From Oscillospiraceae bacterium (GTDB lineage Bacteria > Bacillota > Clostridia > Oscillospirales > Acutalibacteraceae): 29,310 nucleotides of DNA. Under the pieces are notes generated by a model. That model saw only the letters and a list, made by a program, of their open reading frames with translations. It did not search any database and was not told the DNA's origin. A program made the position numbers and the translations under genes. Location of the stretch: contig CADBUK010000008.1 of NCBI GenBank assembly GCA_902797915.1, positions 1 to 29,310 on the forward strand. Direction: 5' to 3'. Positions 23,287 through 29,310 of this stretch are shown piece by piece. Position 1 is the first letter of the stretch, and each line of letters begins with the position of its first letter.

Positions 23287-24048
23287 TTGCGTTTGAAAGT
23301 TAAAAATTTCGGTAAAACGGAAAGAAGGGCTGTTTTGAAATTTGTGTTTATAGTAATCGGCGCAGGGCTTCTGCTGTGGTATCTTGCTCCGCTTGCCGCT
23401 CACATTTTTAACGTCGGCAACGCCGTCGGCGCTTTCGGCTCAGGGGTGTTAATCCTGTTTGGGCTGTTTTACGACAAATTGCCGTGCGTTCCAAAATATA
23501 TAATTATCGGGCTGTTCTGCCTCGGGCTCATTGCCGCAATTCCGCTTTCCGTAAATATGGCGCGCTATGCGAATTATCGGGCGGACGAGGCGCAGACGGT
23601 TATTGTTCTCGGCTGTAAGGTTAACGGCACGCGTCCGAGCCAGTACCTTTATAAACGCTGTGCGGCTGCCGCGGAATATATGCGTGAAAACCCTGAGGTC
23701 AAGGCGGTTTTGTCGGGCGGGCAGGGCGCTGACGAGGGAATAAGCGAGGCGCAATGTATGTTTGAAACGCTTACGGAAATGGGCGTTGACGAAAGCCGTC
23801 TGCTTTTGGAGGACAAGTCCACCAACACGCGCGAAAATCTGGAGCTATCAAAGGCAATAATAGAGGCGCAGGGGCTTTCAAAGGAAGTGCTGATTGTTAC
23901 AAACGAATTTCACGAATACCGCGCAAAGCTGCTTTGCGACAAGGTCGGGCTGAGCTTTCACTCCAAATGCTCGCACTCGTCGTTTTATACTTTTCTTACC
24001 TTTTATACCCGCGAGCTCGGCGGCTTGGTTTTTGAACTCTTGCATTGA
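23287..24048 (+). CDS. DUF218 (YdcF/SanA-like) membrane protein
   Basis: A 253-residue protein with three likely membrane helices in the first 85 residues, followed by a DUF218 domain: VIVLGCKVNG, YLYKRCAAAAEYM, AVLSGGQGADEGISEAQ, LLEDKSTNTRENLELSK and LIVTNEFHEYRAKLL. Relatives such as SanA, ElyC and YdcF act in envelope integrity or on undecaprenyl-linked intermediates, but the biochemical activity is not settled. The longest frame begins at GTG 23278, which is part of the GAGGTG ribosome binding site (23275-23280). TTG 23287 has 6-nt spacing and is chosen. The gene stands alone between a divergent sigma operon and a convergent cps operon; an envelope role fits both neighbours. Confidence 0.88.
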   Translation: MRLKVKNFGKTERRAVLKFVFIVIGAGLLLWYLAPLAAHIFNVGNAVGAFGSGVLILFGLFYDKLPCVPKYIIIGLFCLGLIAAIPLSVNMARYANYRADEAQTVIVLGCKVNGTRPSQYLYKRCAAAAEYMRENPEVKAVLSGGQGADEGISEAQCMFETLTEMGVDESRLLLEDKSTNTRENLELSKAIIEAQGLSKEVLIVTNEFHEYRAKLLCDKVGLSFHSKCSHSSFYTFLTFYTRELGGLVFELLH

Positions 24049-24066
24049 AATAACAACTGAACACAA

Positions 24067-24105
24067 AAAACGGTATCGGATTTTTCCGATACCGTTTTGT
24101 TTTTA
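24067..24105. terminator. Bidirectional intrinsic terminator
   Basis: A 14-bp stem with core CGGTATCGGA / TCCGATACCG (24071-24080 and 24085-24094), extended by AAAA/TTTT, with a TTTT loop, has T-rich DNA on the right and A-rich on the left. It serves the convergent genes ending at 24048 and 24103. Confidence 0.93.
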
Positions 24106-24819
24106 TTCAAATAAACTGTTTGCCCTTTGAATTAATTTGCGCAGGGTGCGTTCGCCGCATTTATCAACAATCGCTTTTGCGCCCGCCTCATAGCTCGGGT
24201 TTCGCTGCCCCATACTGTGACAGTCAGAGCCGATAAGGTCAATTCTGCCGCTTTCAAGGTATTTGAAAAGCCTGTGCTTAACAAGTATAGAGGAATTGTC
24301 AAAGCTGCTGATGTTAACCTGAGTAAGACAACCCATTTCGCGCAGAAGGTCAAGCTTTTTCTTGCTTTCCATCAGCGCCTTATACCTTTCGATATGCGCT
24401 AAAATCGGCACAACGTTGTAGTCGTAGGAAAGACGCTCAATGCGGGTAAGGGTTTTATCGTCAAACTCGTCCCCGAAGGGATGTTCAAGCAGCAAATACC
24501 TTGTGCCCTGAATACAAACGGGGGTAATATCCTCGTTATTCATAAGGTATTGGCTGATGTAAACCTCGGCGCCGAGCAGGATTTGCGGGCTGTCATAGGG
24601 CAGGGCGGCTTTTAATTTATTGTAAGCCGCGGCGCGCTTTGCAACAAAACTTTCAAGTGAAACGGAATCGCTGTAATAATGCGAGGTGGCAATTATTTTT
24701 TCAGCACCCTGCGCCTTCAGCGCGGCAACCATCTGCAAGCTGGTTTCAACGTCCTTTGCGCCGTCGTCAATTCCGGGCAGAATATGGCAATGTGTTTCAA
24801 TTAAATTGTTAATTACCAT
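24103..24819 (-). CDS. cpsB: CpsB/YwqE-type PHP-family protein-tyrosine phosphatase
   Basis: A manganese-dependent phosphatase of the PHP family that dephosphorylates the tyrosine tail of the CpsD kinase and so controls polysaccharide synthesis. In the 238-residue protein the metal ligands are seen in order: ETHCHILPGIDDGA, ATSHYY, GAEVYI, LLEHPFG, PILAHIERY and GSDCHSMGQR. This is the CpsB/YwqE pattern and not the low-molecular-weight Wzb type. The longest frame begins with GTG 24828, but GGGCGGTG, which contains that GTG, serves as ribosome binding site for ATG 24819 six bases on. It is the last gene of cpsC-cpsD-cpsB. Confidence 0.94.
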   Translation of the reverse strand: MVINNLIETHCHILPGIDDGAKDVETSLQMVAALKAQGAEKIIATSHYYSDSVSLESFVAKRAAAYNKLKAALPYDSPQILLGAEVYISQYLMNNEDITPVCIQGTRYLLLEHPFGDEFDDKTLTRIERLSYDYNVVPILAHIERYKALMESKKKLDLLREMGCLTQVNISSFDNSSILVKHRLFKYLESGRIDLIGSDCHSMGQRNPSYEAGAKAIVDKCGERTLRKLIQRANSLFE

Positions 24820-24849
24820 AGCTTTCACCGCCCGTTGTCATATTTTGCA

Positions 24850-25683
24850 TCATTTTTTCTTTGGCTTTGAACCGTAGCTATAGCCGTAGCCGTAATCATA
24901 GCCGTAATTATAGCCGTATTTGTACTTGTAATATCTGCCGTAATACCTGCCGTAATATCTTCCGTAATACCTGCCGCCGTAATAACGCTTACCTTCGCCT
25001 TCCTCAAAGTTGACAACAAAGCCGAGTATTTTGGCATTGATAAATTCAAGCGAGGTTAACGCCTTGTCAAGCTCGGGGTAAGTTGAAGCGTTTGAACGCA
25101 CAATCAGCACAACGCCGTCGGTTTCCTTAATCAGCGGCAGCGCGTCGGAAACAACGTTGAGCGGCGGGGTGTCGATAATAATGTAATCATATTTATCCTC
25201 AAGCTCCTCAAGGAAATCTCTCATCGGGTCCGAGCCGAGAATTTCCGACGGGTTCGGAGGGATTGAGCCTGAAGGCAAAATTGAAAGGTTTGCAACCTCG
25301 GTCGGATAAATAACGCTGTTAAGGTCCATCCTTTTGCTGTTGCTTACCATTGAGCCGAGATAGTTTGTAAGCCCGGGAGAATTCTGTGTTGAAAAATAGT
25401 GGTGGATTTTCGGCTTTCTTAAATCGCCGTCGATAAGAAGCACCTTTTGGTCAGCCTCGGCAATGGAGATTGCAAGGTTAATTGTGGTTGTGGTTTTACC
25501 CTCGCCCGGTGCGGAGGAGGAAATTACAACCTTTTTGCAGCCCTTTTTCATAACGGACAGCATAATGTTTGTTCTTATAGATTTATAAGCCTCCTCAGCC
25601 TTGAATTTAAGACTGGAGGTAAGGGGCATATCTTTAAGCAGTACGCGGGAGGCGTGTGTGGTTTTTTCGTTTTTCTTTGCCAT
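24850..25683 (-). CDS. cpsD: CpsD/YwqD-type BY-kinase with tyrosine-rich tail
   Basis: A cytoplasmic bacterial tyrosine kinase, activated by the membrane adaptor CpsC, that autophosphorylates on a tyrosine cluster and controls polysaccharide polymerisation or export. The 277 residues show LTSSLKFKAEEAYKSIRTNI (adaptor-contact and oligomer region), Walker A APGEGKTT (58-65), Walker A' VLLIDGD (81-87) and Walker B IIIDTPP (168-174). The last 46 residues (232-277) hold 19 tyrosines: five RYY units spaced by Gly, then alternating Tyr with Gly, Asn, Asp, Lys or Ser, ending in SKPKKK. This is longer than typical YGX clusters. The start lies 2 nt after the cpsC stop, with AAGGGGGG as ribosome binding site. 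Confidence 0.95.
   Translation of the reverse strand: MAKKNEKTTHASRVLLKDMPLTSSLKFKAEEAYKSIRTNIMLSVMKKGCKKVVISSSAPGEGKTTTTINLAISIAEADQKVLLIDGDLRKPKIHHYFSTQNSPGLTNYLGSMVSNSKRMDLNSVIYPTEVANLSILPSGSIPPNPSEILGSDPMRDFLEELEDKYDYIIIDTPPLNVVSDALPLIKETDGVVLIVRSNASTYPELDKALTSLEFINAKILGFVVNFEEGEGKRYYGGRYYGRYYGRYYGRYYKYKYGYNYGYDYGYGYSYGSKPKKK
24930..24977. repeat. Four 12-bp tandem units coding RYYG repeats
   Basis: Imperfect units of the type AATACCTGCCGT run from 24930 to 24977 inside cpsD, each encoding Arg-Tyr-Tyr-Gly on the minus strand. Shorter TAGCCG-based repeats (about 24880-24915) encode the adjoining Gly-Tyr part. Such a tract can gain or lose 12-bp units by slippage without shifting frame. 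Confidence 0.8.
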
Positions 25684-25685
25684 AA

Positions 25686-26456
25686 TTATTTACCCCCCTT
25701 TTTTGATTTTGAAGCGGCGTCGTCAAAAAACGGAACCGTGCCGAGTACGGGAATGTCGTACTTTTTGGAAAGCTCGTCGCCGCTCTTGATTCTGATGTCA
25801 AACATATCCTTGATGATTACAAACGCTGCGGCAAGAATCATACCCGCAAGCGCGCCGATAATACATTTTTTGGGATAATCCATACTCTCTGCGCTGTCTG
25901 CTTTAAGCGGCGGGTCCTCAACGGACGCAAGCACTAATCCCTTGTTTGTGTTTGACATGGACTCGGGAATGCAGACGGAAAGCGACTGCGCAATATGGTA
26001 ACTGAGCTCTGGGTCGGTTGTGGTAACCTTAACCTTAAACATCGGGGTTTCCTCAATCGACTCAATGCTTGTGCTTCCTCTGATAGCGCCTGCGGAGCTT
26101 TTGTCGCCGTAGTTTTCAAGCAGATAAGCGGAAACGGTTTCGTTAAACGCAGTTGTTCTGAAAACCTCAATGTAGGTGTTAAGCATTTTCATTGCGTAGT
26201 TCATTTTGCTTGTCTGGCTTATACGCTGCTGCTCGTTGTTCTGCGAACCCTGAGCGGCTGAGGAGCTGTCCTGCAGTTCTGACTTGGAGTCGTCAACATA
26301 AGCAAGAAATTCAACCGAGGATGTATAGGTAAGCGTGGTAAAGCGGTTTGTGTATGCGTAAGCAATAATTGCGCCGATGATGGCAAAAACCACAAGCAGC
26401 TTCCATTTCTGCAGCACAACTCTTAATATTTTCTGAACGCTTTCATCAATGTTCAA
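25686..26456 (-). CDS. cpsC: CpsC/Wzz-type polysaccharide co-polymerase and kinase activator
   Basis: A membrane protein of the Wzz/YveK group that activates the CpsD kinase and sets polysaccharide chain length. In the 256-residue form, membrane helices are at about 21-36 and 199-215, with the extracytoplasmic domain between and a short cytoplasmic tail (KKYDIPVLGTVPFF) that in this family docks the kinase. The longest frame starts at ATG 26507, but that ATG has no ribosome binding site and lies at the predicted transcription start of the promoter 26513-26541. TTG at 26456 has GGAGG (26465-26469) 8 nt away and yields MNIDESVQKILR, a normal family N-terminus. It is the first gene of the operon. 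Confidence 0.92.
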   Translation of the reverse strand: MNIDESVQKILRVVLQKWKLLVVFAIIGAIIAYAYTNRFTTLTYTSSVEFLAYVDDSKSELQDSSSAAQGSQNNEQQRISQTSKMNYAMKMLNTYIEVFRTTAFNETVSAYLLENYGDKSSAGAIRGSTSIESIEETPMFKVKVTTTDPELSYHIAQSLSVCIPESMSNTNKGLVLASVEDPPLKADSAESMDYPKKCIIGALAGMILAAAFVIIKDMFDIRIKSGDELSKKYDIPVLGTVPFFDDAASKSKKGGK

Positions 26457-26512
26457 AGCATATTCCTCCGATTTCCAGCCCTTTAAACAGGCTTTATAAT
26501 AATCCATTTTAA

Positions 26513-26541
26513 ATATTACTTGAAATAACTTTATTTGTCAA
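26513..26541 (-). promoter_or_regulatory. Sigma-A-type promoter of cpsC-cpsD-cpsB
   Basis: On the minus strand TTGACA (26536-26541), a 17-bp spacer, then TAATAT (26513-26518). Transcription would start near 26506, leaving a leader of about 50 nt before the TTG start of cpsC. Confidence 0.75.
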
Positions 26542-26559
26542 CATATTAACAAAACAATA

Positions 26560-26588
26560 TTGACAAAAAACAATAAATAATTAATAAT
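26560..26588 (+). promoter_or_regulatory. Sigma-A-type promoter of the metallophosphoesterase gene
   Basis: TTGACA at 26560-26565, a 17-bp spacer, and AATAAT at 26583-26588. It is back to back with the cps promoter, 18 bp between the two -35 boxes, in a very AT-rich 117-bp spacer. Confidence 0.75.
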
Positions 26589-26624
26589 ATAGTTATAATA
26601 TTTTAATATTAAGGGGTTGAAAAT

Positions 26625-28301
26625 ATGGCAAACAGGATTTACGGCGCAGACAACGCTCCGCTTAAAATTCAGTTTATTACGGACCTGCATTATTATTCCA
26701 GAAAATGCGGCACCGAGGGCAAGGCGTATGAAAACGCCGAGTCCAAAAGCCAGAAAATAATCAAGGATTCCGATTTGGTTATTAAAGCGGGCTTTGACAT
26801 TCTGTGCGAGGATAATTCAACGGATATTATCGTGCTTGCGGGCGACACTACCAAGGACGGCGAAATTGATTCCCACAAGGAATTTATTGAAATGCTGTAC
26901 GACCTTAAAAAGCGCGGCAAGCGTATTTACGTTATCACTGCAACTCACGATTTTCGCACCGAGGGCTACACAAAGGGCTATTGCGGCGACGAGGAAATTC
27001 AGGTTCCCACCGTTGCAAACAGGCAGGATTTGTGGGATATGTACTACGATTTCGGACCGAGCGAGGCGATTGCAACCTTCAGGGAGTCCCTTTGCTACGT
27101 TGTTCAGCTTGCGCCGGGTTACCGTCTGTTTGCGCTGAATGACGACTGTAACGATAAGCCTGACGGCGAGCGCGGCTCGGGCTATTCCGACGAGTGTATG
27201 GCGTGGATTATGGAGCAGCTTGAGGACGCTCATAAAAACGACCAGTTCGTTATTGCGATGACTCATCATCCGATGATTTCCCCGTCGCCCTTCTATTCGA
27301 TTATCGGCAGCGGCGATATGCAGAAAAATCACGAAATCACACGCGAAATTTTTGCCGACGCGGGTCTTCAGGTTATGCTTACGGGTCATACCCATGTGCA
27401 CGATATCGGTTTCGTTACAACGCCAAAGGGCAACCGCTTTTACGATATTGCCTGCGGCGCAATGCTCGGCTGCCCGCCGACTATGCGTAACGTTATTATT
27501 GACCCTGCAAACGCAAAGGTTGACGTTGATACAATAATGATTAAAGAGGTTCCCGGTCTTGACACGGGCGGCAAGCCGTTTGACGAATATATGCGCGGCT
27601 TCTTCTTCGGTATGATAGGCGAGGTTGTTAACGCGCTTGCAAATGATTATGACCGCTTTACCGAAATGGCTTCCTCCTTCTCAATCAGTCCCGAAAAGGC
27701 AAAGAAATTAAAGCCGATTTTGAAGCCTGCGGGCAAGTTCCTTAACAGCCTTACCTTTAAAAAGGTTTGGCGCCTTTGCAAAAAGGAATGCGGGCTTTCA
27801 AAGGCGGACATTGCCGATATTGCGGACAACAAGGTTGTTGATTTCATTCTTGAGCTTGTTCAGAATTTATACTGCGGCGACTCTCCTTACGGACCTGAAA
27901 CAAGGGAGTATAAGCTTACCTGCGGTCTGCTCAACGTGGTTGACTCCTTCCTTAACACAATCCACCTTTCAATCGGCAAGTTCCTCAAGGGCGCAACAAG
28001 CGTAAGAAGCCTTGTTGAGCCGCTTCTCTGGAATTCGGGCTATTGCGACGACCATGCAACCCTGCCGCTTTACCCGATTTTTGACGACGAAAATCCCGCT
28101 CCTCCCGAAATGTTTGAGGAAAAGGAATTTGTTGACACGGTTAAGCCCAGCAAGAAGGGCCCGCTTGTGCTGTGCCTGTTAATCCTTGCGGTGCTGCTCG
28201 TTCTGGCAATCATCGTTTGCCTTATCGTTCTTATCGTTAAGGGCATTATAGCACTCGTCGGTCTTGCGGCGGGAAAGGCAATGCTTGGATTATTAATCTA
28301 A
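26625..28301 (+). CDS. Tail-anchored calcineurin-like metallophosphoesterase
   Basis: A 558-residue protein with an N-terminal metallophosphoesterase domain: Asp20-x-His22 (FITDLHYYS), Asp74 (LAGDTTKDGE), then ATHDF at 106-110 where the family normally has GNHD, His214 (MTHHPM) and His255-x-His257 (LTGHTHVHD). The Asn that usually bridges metals is replaced by Thr107; the partner His-Asp is kept. A helical region of unknown fold (about 310-500) follows. The last 45 residues are hydrophobic and form one or two membrane helices preceded by KPSKKGP, which suggests a cytoplasmic catalytic domain anchored at its C-terminus. No signal peptide is present. AAGGGG (26611-26616) supports the ATG. Substrate is unknown; envelope-lipid or nucleotide phosphates are guesses. 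Confidence 0.88.
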   Translation: MANRIYGADNAPLKIQFITDLHYYSRKCGTEGKAYENAESKSQKIIKDSDLVIKAGFDILCEDNSTDIIVLAGDTTKDGEIDSHKEFIEMLYDLKKRGKRIYVITATHDFRTEGYTKGYCGDEEIQVPTVANRQDLWDMYYDFGPSEAIATFRESLCYVVQLAPGYRLFALNDDCNDKPDGERGSGYSDECMAWIMEQLEDAHKNDQFVIAMTHHPMISPSPFYSIIGSGDMQKNHEITREIFADAGLQVMLTGHTHVHDIGFVTTPKGNRFYDIACGAMLGCPPTMRNVIIDPANAKVDVDTIMIKEVPGLDTGGKPFDEYMRGFFFGMIGEVVNALANDYDRFTEMASSFSISPEKAKKLKPILKPAGKFLNSLTFKKVWRLCKKECGLSKADIADIADNKVVDFILELVQNLYCGDSPYGPETREYKLTCGLLNVVDSFLNTIHLSIGKFLKGATSVRSLVEPLLWNSGYCDDHATLPLYPIFDDENPAPPEMFEEKEFVDTVKPSKKGPLVLCLLILAVLLVLAIIVCLIVLIVKGIIALVGLAAGKAMLGLLI

Positions 28302-28307
28302 TAACTA

Positions 28308-28336
28308 TTGCAAATTAATGCAAAAGTTGGTATAAT
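28308..28336 (+). promoter_or_regulatory. Extended -10 promoter of the GtrA-like gene
   Basis: TTGCAA at 28308-28313, a 17-bp spacer, and TATAAT at 28331-28336 preceded by TGG, which gives an extended -10. It allows the GtrA-like gene to be transcribed independently of the upstream phosphoesterase. Confidence 0.78.
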
Positions 28337-28379
28337 ATTCAGTGCAAAATTTATTTTACATAATTAAGGAGTAAAAATT

Positions 28380-29180
28380 ATGGCAGATGACAAGAAAAAG
28401 TTTTCTCTCGGCGGCATTGACGGCGCTGCAGAGGAAAAAGGCTCATTCATCAAAACAGTATGGCAGCTTGTTAAGTTTTTGGTTGTTTCAGGTCTTGTAA
28501 CAATCATTCAGCTTGTGCTTGCTAACGTTCTTCCGTTGGTTTTTGATAATGTTCATGCAACCATTCCTGCTTTTCTTCAGGGCGTTTTTGCACCGAACAC
28601 AATTTTTGACGCTTCTGTTTTCACAGGCTCAATTAACGACTGGCTTGAAACTGCAAGAACATTTATGAATGAAGCTTGCACAAAGATTGACACAACAGCT
28701 CTTAAAGCTGCTAAGGATACTTTGGGCGAAGGCTATTCACTTATGAAGACTCAGTTAAACACCTATATTGATATTAACAAGTATGTTGCCGGCTTTACAA
28801 TTGAAAACGGCAGCATCACATCAGGTGTTATTACTTGGGGTTACCTGCTTCCGTTCTTCCTTTCAAACCTGATTGCTAACATCTACGGCTTCTATCAGAA
28901 TAAGAAGACCACCTTTAAGTCAGACGCACCTTGGTATAATTTCGCAATCTATATCGTTCTTATGATTGCTCTTATCCTGTTCTCAACATGGTTCCAGGGC
29001 TGGTTATACGGCGTGCTTCTTAAAGCTCCGTGGGCTTGGCTCAGCAACCTTGCAAGAACAATCGGCGGACTTGCCGCAGGATTTATCCAGATGGTAGTTC
29101 TCTTCCCGATGGAAAAATTCGTTCTCCTGAAAGAAAAGAAGAAAGACGGCGAAGAAGCAGCAGAGGAAGCTGCAGAATAA
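28380..29180 (+). CDS. GtrA-like integral membrane protein with long insertion
   Basis: A 266-residue protein with four likely membrane helices (about 29-55, 148-172, 186-204, 222-245). The first helix (WQLVKFLVVSGLVTIIQLVLAN) and the stretch SNLIANIYGFYQNKKTTFKS match the GtrA family, small flippase-like proteins for lipid-linked sugars. Typical GtrA proteins have about 120-150 residues; the excess is an insertion of about 90 residues between helices 1 and 2 that would face the outside, plus a charged tail (EKKKDGEEAAEEAAE). AAGGAG at 28366-28371 with 8-nt spacing fixes the start. Codon choice looks more AT-rich at third positions (for example ACA and GCT) than in neighbours, which may mean high expression or different ancestry. 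The GtrA call is by eye and not certain. Confidence 0.7.
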   Translation: MADDKKKFSLGGIDGAAEEKGSFIKTVWQLVKFLVVSGLVTIIQLVLANVLPLVFDNVHATIPAFLQGVFAPNTIFDASVFTGSINDWLETARTFMNEACTKIDTTALKAAKDTLGEGYSLMKTQLNTYIDINKYVAGFTIENGSITSGVITWGYLLPFFLSNLIANIYGFYQNKKTTFKSDAPWYNFAIYIVLMIALILFSTWFQGWLYGVLLKAPWAWLSNLARTIGGLAAGFIQMVVLFPMEKFVLLKEKKKDGEEAAEEAAE

Positions 29181-29248
29181 TTCAAAACAATATGAAAACA
29201 GCCTTGCGTTTGCACAGAACCGAAAAAAGTAGACAATAGAAAAAACAG

Positions 29249-29287
29249 CCCCCCTATGGTAGAATAAAAGAAACTATCATAGGGGGG
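29249..29287 (+). promoter_or_regulatory. Hairpin covering the ribosome binding site of the putative transposase
   Basis: CCCCCCTATGGTAG (29249-29262) pairs with CTATCATAGGGGGG (29274-29287), 14 bp with one G-U in RNA, loop of 11 nt. The right arm ends 7 nt before ATG 29295 and contains the AGGGGGG that would be its ribosome binding site. IS200-family elements are known to hide the transposase ribosome binding site in such a stem. The structure is certain; the role is inferred. Confidence 0.6.
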
Positions 29288-29294
29288 TATATTT

Positions 29295-29310
29295 ATGCCA
29301 AGGAAGTATA
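29295..29310 (+). CDS. Start of a possible IS200/REP-associated (Y1) transposase, cut by window end
   Basis: Only five codons (MPRKY) are visible after ATG 29295. Many REP-associated or IS200-like tyrosine transposases of Firmicutes begin MPRK-, and the hairpin that sequesters the ribosome binding site just upstream fits. With so little sequence the call is tentative. The gap 29181-29294 holds this hairpin and no other recognisable element; no terminator for the GtrA-like gene is seen before it. Confidence 0.4.

Noticed and set aside
24870..24985. Regular short repeats that might suggest a CRISPR or minisatellite
   Set aside because: Units are 12 bp or shorter with no spacers and code for the tyrosine tail of cpsD.
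26457..26507. N-terminal 17-codon extension of cpsC from ATG 26507
   Set aside because: No ribosome binding site, and the predicted promoter would start transcription at about that ATG; TTG 26456 has a good site.
26817..27401. 194-codon minus-strand frame opposite the metallophosphoesterase
   Set aside because: Shadow of the conserved catalytic domain on the other strand.

Overview
The window is a chromosomal segment of a low-to-moderate GC, spore-former-type Firmicute, most likely an uncultured or gut member of the Clostridia (Oscillospiraceae/Ruminococcaceae-like). The evidence is the Firmicute gene order (miaB - ylbF/ymcA-type gene - mutS - mutL - miaA, then yggS - sepF - divIVA - ileS - lspA - rluD), strong AAGGAGG-type ribosome binding sites, several TTG/GTG starts, and a CpsB/C/D phosphoregulatory set. 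No rRNA, tRNA or CRISPR was seen.

Layout. 1-774: 3' end of a pcrA/uvrD helicase gene closed by a bidirectional terminator. 828-3271: two leftward genes, a cysteine-rich unrecognised protein and 4-alpha-glucanotransferase (malQ). 3438-19973: one long rightward block of 13 genes behind a good sigma-A promoter. It holds the tRNA A37 modification genes miaA and miaB, a YlbF-family protein with a cysteine tail, mismatch repair (mutS, mutL), an orphan HlyD-like adaptor, yggS, the division/polarity genes sepF and divIVA, ileS, lspA, a RluD-type pseudouridine synthase and a HAD phosphatase. Most junctions overlap or are under 70 nt, so the block can be co-transcribed. It ends in a strong bidirectional terminator.

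20016-23109: a leftward pair, an ECF-type sigma factor and an overlapping 853-residue membrane protein with Big_3/Ig-like repeats that sits where an anti-sigma factor would be. This is the best candidate for an undescribed signalling system. 23287-24048: a rightward DUF218 (YdcF/SanA-like) membrane protein. 24103-26456: a leftward cpsC-cpsD-cpsB tyrosine-phosphorylation operon whose kinase ends in 19 tyrosines; no glycosyltransferases adjoin it. 26625-29180: a divergently transcribed tail-anchored metallophosphoesterase with an altered GNHD motif, followed by a GtrA-like membrane protein with a large insertion. 29249-29310: a hairpin and the first codons of what looks like an IS200/REP-associated (Y1) transposase.

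Several starts were moved from the longest open frame because ribosome binding sites or promoters require it: miaA 10072, lspA TTG 17682, rluD 18169, HAD 19101, anti-sigma-like ATG 22577, sigma ATG 23109, DUF218 TTG 23287, cpsB ATG 24819, cpsC TTG 26456. All function calls rest on motif recognition by eye; no database search was possible.
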